A DNA stretch of 64,000 nt. Origin: Buxus sempervirens (taxonomy: Eukaryota; Streptophyta; Magnoliopsida; Buxales; Buxaceae). Of the stretch, positions 11,701-21,300 are shown piece by piece (positions within the stretch are counted from its first letter, which is position 1; the number at the start of each line of letters is the position of its first letter). The DNA is taken from positions 13,944,858 to 14,008,857 of the forward strand of contig OX387190.1 in NCBI GenBank assembly GCA_947561395.2, given 5' to 3'. A model generated the notes under the pieces. The model did no database searches, had not been told where the DNA came from, and worked only from the letters and a program-made list of their open reading frames with translations. The translations under genes and the position numbers were made by a program.

Positions 11701-14700
11701 AAATGGTTGAAGCGTTTTAGACGGAGAGAAATAGCTTGTGGAGGAAGGTCATCGCTAGCATATACGGAGTGCATAAGAACAGTTGGGATGTGAATCCTAG
11801 AGCTAGACCAGCGAGCGGTGTCCATGCGCTCCTTTTTTTGTTCGTTGTATTTGGAAGGCATTGTTCCCCCCTCGCATCGAAGCCTTTGTGTGGTCTGCCT
11901 TGCTATACAGGACTGATACCTATGATATGCTTCAGAAGAAAAGACCTCATACTACTCTTTCTCCTCATGTTTGCGTCTTGTGATTAAAGCAAGGTGAGCC
12001 AGTAGACTACTTATTTCTTCATTGTGATTTTGTGTGGAGGCTGTAGAGCGAATTTTTCAGATTGATTAATGTTAGCTGGATCATCCCATCTTCTACTCCT
12101 CTTGGACCAGTGAAGTTTATCTCACCTAGGTAGGAGGGGATCTTTGTTATGCAGTATTCTTCCATATGCGGTTCGCTGGTTTGTTTGGAAGGAAAGGAAC
12201 AGGCGGCTGTTTGAAGGGGTCAATAGCAGTTGGATGGCGATTCGTGAGTCTATTATTCTTGCATGTGCTGGTTGGGCTTATACTCTTCCAGAGTTTAGTG
12301 ATATCTCTATGACAAAAATTATTCAGCATTGGGTGGAGCTTCCAGATGTTTCATCATGCACCAGGTGGCAGTGAGTGAGTTGGGTTCTGATAGATATTAG
12401 GTGGGTTAAGGTTAAATTTGATCGTAGTAGTGCAGGAAACCCAGGCCCTTTAGGAGTAGGGGGACTTTTTAGGGATGATCAAGGTAATGTGGTCATGCAT
12501 ATTCGGGGCCTATTGGATAGCTACGTCAACAAGAGCAGAATTGGAGGCTTTGGTGTTTGGTTTGAAGGAGGCGAAACTAAAAGGTCCTACAATTTTGGTG
12601 GTTGAGGGAGATTCATACATGGTGATTTCATGGGCCAAGGGGCTTGATAGTCCTTGGTCTCTTGTCCATCTAGTTCGATTAGCTCGGATCTTGGCTAGTG
12701 GGTTGAATTCCTCAATCTATCATGTTCCTAGAATTAATATGTAATATTTAAGAATATAAAAATAATATATTAATATACTAAGGTCGGGTTCAGGCAGGTC
12801 AGTGAAGGTTGGGCTAAACCTAAACCTTCCCCTAACCCAATTTTAACAATACCAAACCCTAGCCATTAGGGGTGGGCCGGGTTACATGGGTAACCCGCCC
12901 CATTGCCATTCCTACAAGGAAGGCTTAACATTAATGCAATATTTTCACTTTGACAATTAGTGAGGAAGTTTGAAGAGACAAGGAGATGGATACCTTCACA
13001 TGGTTCTATTAATCTAAAGAATAGATATGAAAGTCCTTCAAAGGTGAAACTAGTGGGTTTTGGGTATAAAAATTGGAGAGTTAGGTACACTGATATTATT
13101 AAAGACAAGTACTAGGTAATACTAACTATTTTGAAAGTGGTAGGTAGCAATAAAAGAGCTTAATAATCATAGACTTACAGAAAAGTTTCAGTTATCAATC
13201 CCTATATGTTTAATTACAAATGAACTGACTACTCATATTTAAGAGGTGGTGCCTTGGTGTATGCTATAAGCAAATAATATGGTTTTGATGGTCCAAATTA
13301 GAGAGTAAGGCAAAATATATTTATAGGGAGGTATAATCCTAAGATAAGTCAAATTAAGACCTGATGAAATGTAACTTTAGCAAAATTACAGTAAAGGTGA
13401 ACCACTAATAAGCATTTAGAATAAGAGATTCGTAAAGTAATCAATTTCATTAACTTGAATTCTCTTATCCCCAAGAAAATGGAAAGGGGTGCTATTGATT
13501 AAAACGTTGCATAGAGAGTTAAGAGCTAGATGGATCAAGTGGATAGGCACCTCCAAAACATCATACGGTTGATTTTTTTTTCTTTTTAAATTATTTAGAT
13601 TCTACTCAAGAAAAGATTAAGGAGATAGACTTTTACCAAGTGGCAAATGTATCTAGAGCTGAAACTTGATACTTGAGCAAGGCGAAGTGGAAGTCCGCAT
13701 GGAAGATTGGGTTTTAACAGATCATCTACCAAGTGTGAAATACAAGATACACCAAATTTCTACATCTATAATAATTCATCAAGCAACCCAAACTCTTCAG
13801 AAAAACTAAAAATATAAATTGTTTTAATATGAAATCCAATGGACTTATAAAAGGTAAGGTATTCATTGTTGTAATGCCAGATTGCAATGGTTATAGTTTT
13901 ATGGAATTAATAAACCCTATCATAGATGCCAAAATCTATGGTCCAGGGCTTAAGAATCCATAATAAGGCTAGTCAAAAGATCATATCATGACCCGTATCT
14001 GTCCAAAAATGCCATATTTTGGACTTAACCAGGATGTACCATGACCAATTTTTAATCTAATCTGTTCATGGACCTACCCACTAATTGCCCTCCTTTTTTG
14101 AAAAAAAATGAAAAATAAAAAAGCAGGAACCAATCATCAAGTGAATCATAATAAATAGGTGATGAAATATATAAAATATCAACTTGTTGAAATGAATTAT
14201 GCTATTTGACTTTACTTTTCGGCCTCAAGAAATCAGACGAAAAAATTTGATAGAAGTTGCAGATATAATCATGTCAATGAGATGCTTAAATATAATTCAA
14301 TCAGACTATTTGGTCATGAATATTCTCTAAGAACATCCTAATTGTTGTTCTGACCTTCCAGCAAATTGTCCTGTCTTAAGTGATATTAAGGAACCATGTA
14401 TGGATTCTTAAGCCCCCATGCTATAGTTGTTACCCATACATGTTAAAGGTAGCTTTTGGTTAGAAACGGAAAATATATAAAAATGTACAATAAATTTTAG
14501 AAAAATTAAAATACAATCTGCAATAGGTAATCAATGATACAATCAGAAGGAAATATTTGAATCTGCTGAATAAAGTAAGGTTTCACAATTAAAGTGGGCG
14601 AGCACGAGTATGGTATTCTTATCTGGAAATTTCTAATCCATCAGATCAATTCACATCTTCTCAATTAGGGATACCAGGATCTTGGGACACAAAACATACC

Positions 14701-17700
14701 ATCTTTCTCGATAAATGGTATATTTTGTGACAGATTATAACATCACACATCAGATGAGTTAAATCACTTCATCAAACAACTCATAGGGTAAATCTCATCT
14801 CATATGCATTGGCTTTTCAATTCAATGAGGCATATATTCCAACCAAAAAGAAAACTAAGTAAAGAAAACAGTGTAATGCTTTTATACAATGATTTCTATT
14901 AGTAAACACACAATATTCAATTGCTACAGAAATTTACCGAAAATATTTCTTTTTTTTTTACATGAAATTTGAATTAAAGTATTAATGCTTAAAAGGAAGC
15001 CATGTAATTCTAATTATTAAAAACAAGCAAAAAGAAAACACAATGGAAATGGAAACTCCTTCTTATATCTATTTTAGAATCAACCACTAATTTCCTGCAA
15101 AAAATGTTCTTTGCAGTCTGAAAAGAAAAGATGGTTTGGAGTTCAAAATTGATTGTAAACTCACCACTTCAATCAAAGCTTTATTTAATTTTTCAAATTG
15201 AGGAGCCATGCGCTCATTCAACTCTGACAGCAAAACCCGAGGCTCCGGATTCAAGTAACTACAAGGAGTAAATATACATGAAATTGAAAAATATATATAT
15301 AAGGGGAAAAAAAGAATGAAAGCCTAAAAGGAGTAGAATACTCAACAACAAATTGTAGCAAAGAAAGAACACAAGGACTTACTCTTCTATATCTCTTTTG
15401 TTTGGGACAAGATCCATTTTGGAGAGGATATTGACATGAGGTAATTCAAGCTGGACCATTGCAGAAAGAGACGCCATACAACCACTTATGAATTTTGTCA
15501 CATCCGTAACAAACTGATAATAACATCAATTCAGTCCTTTCAGACTGCACAGAAGTGGAGTGGATTTCTACCAAAAAAAAATTTTTTAAAAAAAAACTGT
15601 AAAGAGAAAAACTAAAACAAACCTGTGAATCAAGCAAGTAAACAGCACAGACATTGAAATTTTTGCGCCTCAAATGATCCACAAAATTCCTAAGCACCGG
15701 AACATGAGAAAAGAGTTCTATCTGGCCTATTAATTAATCAAAGAAAGCTATAAGAATCAATACCTAAATCCAGTATAGCAGATACACACCCATGAAGTGC
15801 CCAATAAACCTAAATACTTCACTCCCAAAATTTTATATTTAAAAAAAACCACGATCTTTTAAAGGAAATTATCAAAATCATCTCCATCTCATCTCATAAC
15901 AATGCATGACCAAAACAGCAGCTCCACAAACTGTCGAGAATCCAGTAGCGATATTAAAAAAATAAAGAGGTATGGAAGTTTAGCACAACCTCTTTCTAAT
16001 TCAAATAGGAACGTTCATACATTTTCATGTACTATTAATTTTGAACTTACTTTCTAGCCAGTATCTTGACAATAGTATTATTAATCATAGATGCATCAAA
16101 ATTTTAAATAATTGACATCTGTATCAAACTAGTATCAGACTCCAGAATTAAACAAAGTCTGATGGACACCTGCAGATTTCCTTTCCTTTTTCCTTTTTTT
16201 TGAACCCATTAGTAATCATAAGCCAACATCTAACAATATGTATTTTGTTTTCCAATAAGAAGTTTCTAAGTGCACCACCACAACTTTAGGCACATTAACT
16301 CAGCCTTGTCATTGGAGGAGTAAGCTTTTATCTCAAAGTACGAAGTTGATCTTGCTTAGGCATGTTCTTCATAGTATGCCTTTAAATATCTTGTCTACTA
16401 TTCATTTCCCTTGCTCTATTCTTTCTCGCCTTGAACAATTATGTGCAACATTTTTTTTGAGAGATTTTGAAGGTAATCTAAAAGGCATTATGTAGGTATG
16501 TTTGTCTCTGGCAGTATTAATGACACCTTTTTTTTTTTTTAAATAATCCTCTTTAGAGGCTTGTCACTTGCATAGAAGAGTTCCTATATAACCTACCATC
16601 CGTCCACCAACTCCTTCCATGGATGCCTTTATTCATCTGGCTCATGATGCTGATAGAGTTATTTATTCATATACTCAACATCCCAATTTTCTCATTATTT
16701 CTCTATATCATAAATTTAAATTTTCACTACCACTATATCTTTTCCTAAATCTTATCATCAGACAGAATAGTATTCTAGGTAGAAGCATGCTATGGACAAG
16801 AAAATGGTTGCTTTGCTAAAAATGACATGTGGGGATTAACTACCTTACCTCCAAGGAAGGAGGGAATAGAATGTAGTCTAACACAGATAATAGTATTAAA
16901 TGATTGAAGACCTATTTGATAGTCAAAGACCACACTTAGATCTATGATATTGTAACTTTCGCCTCCTTTTTACATGATGATATACAAGAGTAATTGTATA
17001 TGTAGCAGCTTCCATGATTTGTTATTTAGGGCAGTCAGATAAATCTCATAAGTTCATTTTATGGGCTAAAGGAGGTGTTCAGAGAATGGATTGGTAGGCT
17101 TTCAGAAGTGTTGATAAAGTGGTTCAAAGGTATCAACTTAGATCGTTTGGTATTTGTGAGGAAATAACAATTTATTGAGATTATTCTTGTTGAATATGTC
17201 AACGAAATTAGTGTTACAGGAAATTACCAAAATGGAATAGTTGGTCTGAAGACAAATTCAAATAAGCATGCTTAGACTAAAGCAGGGTTCACCGTGATGG
17301 CAATATTTCACCCATGCTGATGAAATTTTATTGGTGCCAACCAGAAGCGGCAAACTTTGGACTAAAGATCTTGGCCATTTGAGGCATTTTCTAGGCATAA
17401 ACATAGATTAAACATCATCTATGAATAATGCTAATTGTCATAAAGAAAGCATATAACTGACATACATGAAGACACTGGTACTTTTAGGAACTAATCCTGG
17501 TGTCACTCCATTGCATACGGGGGTAAAACTTGATGCTAAATAAGCTGAACCAACAATTAATTAACGGAAGCACAAATGACTTGTTGGTGTGTTACTTTAT
17601 ATGACACTTACTCAACTAAACCAGTATAGGTCCCGCCAAAGTAAGGTCATAAGAGGAGTAGCAGTAAACCTAGCCTTTGACATGCTGCACTCAGACTCAA

Positions 17701-18894
17701 ATCAACATTCTTAAAGCGGTAGCCCAAAGCTTGCACCATCACACCAAGTGATATGTATGTATTTGTAGATAGATACACACTCACAAACATACACACACAC
17801 ATATTAAAGACACAAAAACATATGCGCACACAAATTTGTACAAACATTAGAATCATTATATAAATAATGGTGAATAGTTTAAGAAATATGACAAAAGTCA
17901 CGTAAATATCATGCAAGAGCTTAGTTTAGTACCTGGGCAATCGAAAACTAGATAGTCATCATCCAAGTAATTATCCAGTTCATCAGTTAACCAATCGTCC
18001 AAGTTTTCTTCAAGGTGCCTCAATTTAGGTGGTTTAGGAAAATTCATATTGAACCAATGGACTTAAATAAATGGAACAACTTTAACCATAAGCTTTTAAA
18101 GTATTATTCATTTTAAACTGTTTTGTAGAGGCAGCAATGACTAAGGTATGATTGAAAAGCTAACAGAAGCCCTCTTGGAAATAACAAGAAGAAACAAACC
18201 AACCATATATTTGAGCAGAAAATTTGTAAACAAACACTTGATATGACCAATGAACCATTATGAGAGTAATTATTAATAACATAAAATTGAAAAAAAAAAT
18301 AACAAGGAAAGAAAGCCAGATGAAAGGATACTCCATGCAGTAAATAAGGCCACCATTAGGCCCTAATCCAAGCTCCTCCATGACATCATCAAGAGAAATG
18401 AGTTCTCTAATATCTGCAGCCAACTATCAAGTCACATCTCCAATAATACAGAATAGCATGGTCACACTAAATTTAGACAAGGAACATTGATTAGGTGAAT
18501 TATAATTACCCATGGCCACAGGATAATTAAAACTTTCTGCTGCTGGATCCAAGTTCACTATATGGATAGTCCGCCGCGTGGTTTCACAGTGTTGATACAA
18601 AGTAGAACAGTATGTTGACTGGTTTGAAGAAAGAAAGAGATAGGCAGGGGAGATGGGGAGAGAAAATAATGAAATAAGCTAGTCAGAATAGGGGGGGCAA
18701 AAAGAACACCATTCAAAACACATGGAAATAGATTTTTAAGTGTTCTTGACAAGATAAGCAGCAAATAGGAGACAGGAGCAGAATAGGAACTAAATTAAAT
18801 CTCCACAATACAAACTATCATAACTCAGGCATAAAGATAAGTTAATCACCTTTCCACTGCCTGCAGGCCCAATAACTAGCTGTGCAAAGCCCAT
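8771..18894 (-). CDS. GPN3: GPN-loop GTPase 3 (nine coding exons, 267 aa)
   Basis: Small cytosolic/nuclear GTPase of the GPN family, which in eukaryotes helps assemble and import RNA polymerase II. Coding exons on the minus strand: 18850-18894, 18510-18618, 18332-18413, 17933-18018, 15623-15726, 15383-15513, 15165-15258, 10834-10889, 8771-8867 (804 nt with stop). All introns are GT-AG and the frame closes exactly. Visible motifs: P-loop GPAGSGKST (residues 9-17), the family-defining GPN in LGPNGG (69-71), DCPGQ (105-109) and SKMD (173-176). The start [15 protein letters not shown] is typical of GPN3, and the acidic C-terminus (DFDPEDDE) and length match plant GPN3 (about 270 aa). Large introns contain L1/RTE remnants (10890-15164) and LINE/Copia remnants (15727-17932). 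No damage to the frame was seen; it is probably functional. Confidence 0.93.
11036..11280. repeat. Local duplication inside a GPN3 intron
   Basis: Two related blocks, about 11036-11135 and 11180-11275, share ttccag(c/a)tattttatcac, aatattctg(a/g)(a/c)agaaag and gtcgttgccacctgta or gttgttgccacctgta. Between them attattccagttattttatc occurs again. This is an imperfect tandem duplication with a unit near 130 bp. It lies in the intron between coding exons 7 and 8. Confidence 0.7.
11690..12742 (+). pseudogene. 5'-truncated L1 LINE remnant (zf-RVT and RNase H parts)
   Basis: Plus-strand frames, broken by frameshifts, read like the 3' half of the LINE at 59552-64000. Around 11735-11820 is [19 protein letters not shown], matching SLWRKVIISRYG there. 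At 12144-12374 is [12 protein letters not shown], matching VWRERNQRIFEG. From about 12405 an RNase H-like domain begins ([19 protein letters not shown]), shifts frame near 12510 and continues as [17 protein letters not shown] and [11 protein letters not shown]. The copy stops at YHVPRINM near 12742 where another repeat begins. It lies antisense in GPN3 intron 7 and is dead. Confidence 0.85.
12770..12912. mobile_element. One end of a hAT-like MITE
   Basis: The segment ends cccgccccattgccattcct, the mirror of the gggatggcaa-type ends of the element at 47270-47586, and carries the same gggtt/aaccc blocks (gggtgggccgggttacatgg). Only this end is recognisable; the other end and a TSD were not found, so it is probably truncated at the LINE remnant. 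Confidence 0.4.
12945..13580 (+). pseudogene. Decayed RTE-type LINE reverse-transcriptase fragment
   Basis: Broken plus-strand frames match the conserved plant RTE reverse transcriptase. Near 13190-13320 one frame reads [17 protein letters not shown] then [16 protein letters not shown], the equivalent of the PYLFALVMDELT and PWCMLFADDIVLI stretch of intact copies. The catalytic FADD is replaced by QANN. Stops and shifts are frequent. The same family, better preserved, is split across 51225-52078 and 56361-56680. It lies in GPN3 intron 7. Confidence 0.7.
16312..16500 (+). pseudogene. Small L1 LINE fragment
   Basis: One frame reads [20 protein letters not shown], then [16 protein letters not shown], which is the L1 region usually written as KLLSxGGRxTLIKSVLxSxP and RLExLxRDFLW, between the RT and zf-RVT domains. 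About 190 bp survive. It lies in GPN3 intron 4, directly upstream of a Copia fragment. Confidence 0.55.
16780..17560 (+). pseudogene. Copia (Ty1) pol fragment with many lesions
   Basis: Shifting plus-strand frames contain recognisable Copia reverse-transcriptase blocks in order: a stretch like [18 protein letters not shown] near 16790-16850, [15 protein letters not shown] near 17045, [17 protein letters not shown] near 17205, and [19 protein letters not shown] near 17485-17540 (family form: GxxPxxTPxxxNxKL). The RT active site and the integrase are not recognisable. It is an old internal remnant without LTRs, inserted antisense in GPN3 intron 4. Confidence 0.65.
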
Positions 18895-19835
18895 TGTGTC
18901 TTATCCTTGCTTCAACAACTTACAAGGAGATAAGTGTGAAATTGAAAGTTTTAAATGACACAAAGAACCGCTACAACAGCATAAGCAACACACCAAACAC
19001 CAACAGCAAACAGCAAGCTCAGGATAGTAGAGAAATCCATATTTTAAGCTAAGAGATTAAACACGTAGTCAATTTACCTGTAGCATTCATCAAAAGTTTC
19101 ATCAGTTGTATAATAAAAGGTTTTAAAAAAAGGGAAAACACCCAATCAGCTTAAGAATACTTCAACAACAACAATAACATCTAGAAATAGATAGACATAA
19201 TAATTTTTGAACGATGCAAAAAACAAAAATCAAAGCGAAACAAAAATATAAAAAAACAAAAGAAAATAATTTCTTATCTATTTTCGTACAAAACAGACAA
19301 GCAAGATAAAGAGAGAGATTAAAAAAGAGAAGGAAGAAGAAGAAGAAGAAGAAGAAGAAGAAAAAGAGAACATGGAGAGAGAAGCAGCAGAGCATACCAG
19401 CGCCGGGAGTGTTAAGGAATATATTAAATATATAAAGTTCACCCGTTACTATAAGCTCGAGCTTTTAGTAGGAACGGTGTTCTATATGGTATCAGAGCCT
19501 TAGGCAAACGCCGGGTCCTGGGTTCAAACCTCCACTCCACCCGTTGACAAAAAAATAATATTCCACGTGTAAGGCCTCCCTAAAATGGGTCCCCTAAAAA
19601 TGGGTTTGAGTCCGGCCCACACGTGAGGGGGAGTGTTAAGGAATATATTAAATATATAAAGTTCACCCGTTACTATAAGCTCGAGCTTTTAGTAGGAACG
19701 GTGTTCTATAGGGAGTTCTTTCTTCTTCTTCCTCCTCTTATTTCTGTTTCCAACTTTTAGGGCTCCTTTGGGTTGTTATGGTCCATAAATGGACTGGCCA
19801 TGGCCCATAGCTCATAGCCCATAGCGAAGACTTGA
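18895..19835 (-). promoter_or_regulatory. Probable GPN3 5' UTR, leader intron and promoter
   Basis: Minus-strand sequence upstream of the GPN3 start. A GAA-type microsatellite at 19335-19362 reads as a CT-rich leader on the gene's strand. A plausible splice donor (GCGCTG|GTATGC on the minus strand, cut at 19397/19398) and AG acceptors just before the ATG suggest a 5' UTR intron of about 480 bp. Further upstream, two TGGGCC/T words (19802-19807 and 19816-19821) match plant site II elements, common in promoters of growth and housekeeping genes. No TATA box was clear. A TRIM element lies between the donor and the site II words. The UTR and promoter calls are inference. Confidence 0.45.
19410..19710 (+). 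mobile_element. Complete TRIM/SMART mini LTR retrotransposon, 301 bp
   Basis: Two identical 77-bp LTRs (19410-19486 and 19634-19710), each starting tgttaaggaatatattaaat, enclose 147 bp. Directly after the left LTR is tggtatcagagcc (19487-19499), the standard primer-binding site for initiator methionine tRNA; directly before the right LTR is the purine tract gtgagggggag (19623-19633). Flanking 5-bp duplications gggag lie at 19405-19409 and 19711-19715. There is no coding capacity, so it depends on another element's proteins. The LTRs end TA rather than CA. Identical LTRs indicate a recent insertion. Confidence 0.95.
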
Positions 19836-19945
19836 AAAAACAGACACATATATACGTGTGTGCCTGTGTTTATTTTATTTATAAATGTATATCTTTTAAT
19901 TGATATACTAGTTGTTTAACCCGTGCTCATATTTCAATGGGCATC

Positions 19946-19967
19946 GTCTACAGCGCACGCTGTAGAC
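19946..19967. repeat. Near-perfect 22-bp palindrome
   Basis: Arms gtctacagcg and cgctgtagac are exact inverted complements around a 2-base centre. It is followed by a second agcacacgctggctacac motif. It could be a hairpin of a mobile-element end. The stretch 19836-20195 around it has no gene. Confidence 0.6.
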
Positions 19968-20194
19968 AGCACACGCTGGCTACACTTTATCTCACCCCCA
20001 ATTTTTAAGTTTTTTATGTTTTCATTTATTATATCATTAAATAAACTCTTTAAGAAATATTATTAATAGTGTTTGATTAATTTTTTTTTTAACATTTAAA
20101 AAGTTTAAGATAAATTTAAAAATGTTAAAAAGTTCTTTAATTGCAATATATATATCCTTGCGATGCTTTCGTTTCATCTACTAAAAAAAATTGT

Positions 20195-20400
20195 ATATTA
20201 AGGGGAATTTGGTAGGGCTTCTAGATTTTGGATTCTGAATTATAATTTGGATTTTGAAAAACTAGATTCTCAATGCTAATTTTTCAAATCCTGAATCTTG
20301 TTTGGATACTTTGATTTTAAAATTTGATTTTGGCAAACAAAATCCATAATCTCGTTTGGTTGACTTCTTACCTGGAATAGATTTTGTACAACAATTATGT
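20195..20400. repeat. One-ended remnant related to the 5240-6794 element
   Basis: Text such as ggggaatttggtagggcttc, ttttggattctgaattata and aatccataatctcgtttggt resembles the subterminal part of the Tourist-like element at 5240-6794 (ggcgtttggtgggcatt, attatagaatttggattct). Only one end is recognisable. Confidence 0.4.
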
Positions 20401-20689
20401 TTTTAGGTCTAATGAGCACAATCGCATGAAAACAAGTAGATACAAAGCAAAAACTTAAACAAAAAGAATGAATTAGGAAAATAAAATTGATTCAAGCATT
20501 TTAACAAGCATTTGGTGTCCATGATTTTCTGGACAAATTCATAGTTCTAAGCTTTTTTCTTTCAAATGGCTGATCACCAAAAACAGCACAATATTCCCAT
20601 GTTCACAACAACAACAAGAGAAAAAACAGGTGGAAGTCTTCACCATGTTCTTATCAATGCCCCTTAGCTTTTGGTCAGACAAAAATCCA

Positions 20690-21300
20690 AGCACAAGGAG
20701 CTAAAGCCCGTATAGTTCCAGTCGGTAGCATACCCTTACATCCCTCTGTGCCACATTCATTCATTTATCCTGGCTTGTCAAGTGTTCCAATCCCTTGAGG
20801 GTTACAAGGTTATCATTGTCATTGCCATGATCCTAGGTGACGGCCTCTACAATTTCGTCAGGGTCCTAAGCTGAACTCTAACGGGATTGTTTCATCAACT
20901 ACACAACAAAGATTCCTTCTATTTCCTATGATGACCAATGGCGTACTCAACACACCAAGCTCATGGCATTCACTCCAGTTCGTGAATCCTAACTAAGAGG
21001 CAGTATGATACCTTTTCTCCTCCCAACAGTGTATAGATCATGGATGCTGGCTTGTTGTTGAGGGTTTCAAGAGGGGGGCAGTGAAGAGGGAGCATGGAGG
21101 GAGAGAGAGAGAGAGAGAGCAAGAGAGGGACAGAGAGGGCGATATAGATAAGAGAGAGAATACCTGTTCTTTTGCTATCGGGGAAAAGCTTCAAGAAGAT
21201 AGGTCGAAAGAGTCGAGCTCGCTCCAAAATTCCCAACAATCGGGATTTTGAGTTTAATCCATAGAAAGCTCTTGAGGGTTACAAGGTATGGGAATTGATA
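20690..21300 (+). pseudogene. YSL (Yellow Stripe-Like) metal-nicotianamine transporter pseudogene fragments
   Basis: YSL proteins carry metal-nicotianamine complexes across membranes. At about 20798-20867 a plus-strand frame reads EGYKVIIVIAMILGDGLYNF, close to the YSL segment usually written NGYKVFISIALILGDGLYNF. Further on, about 20918-20950, another frame reads SYDDQWRTQHTK, like the YSL SYDDKRRTELF segment that follows in the protein. A second, shorter copy of the cttgagggttacaaggt text lies at about 21269-21285. Frames are broken between blocks, and no other YSL part was found, so this is a dead fragment, perhaps retroposed or captured by a transposon. Confidence 0.7.

Noticed and set aside
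19162..19395. Minus-strand frame of 77 codons rich in Phe
   Set aside because: It is a reading of the CT-rich GPN3 leader microsatellite, not a protein.
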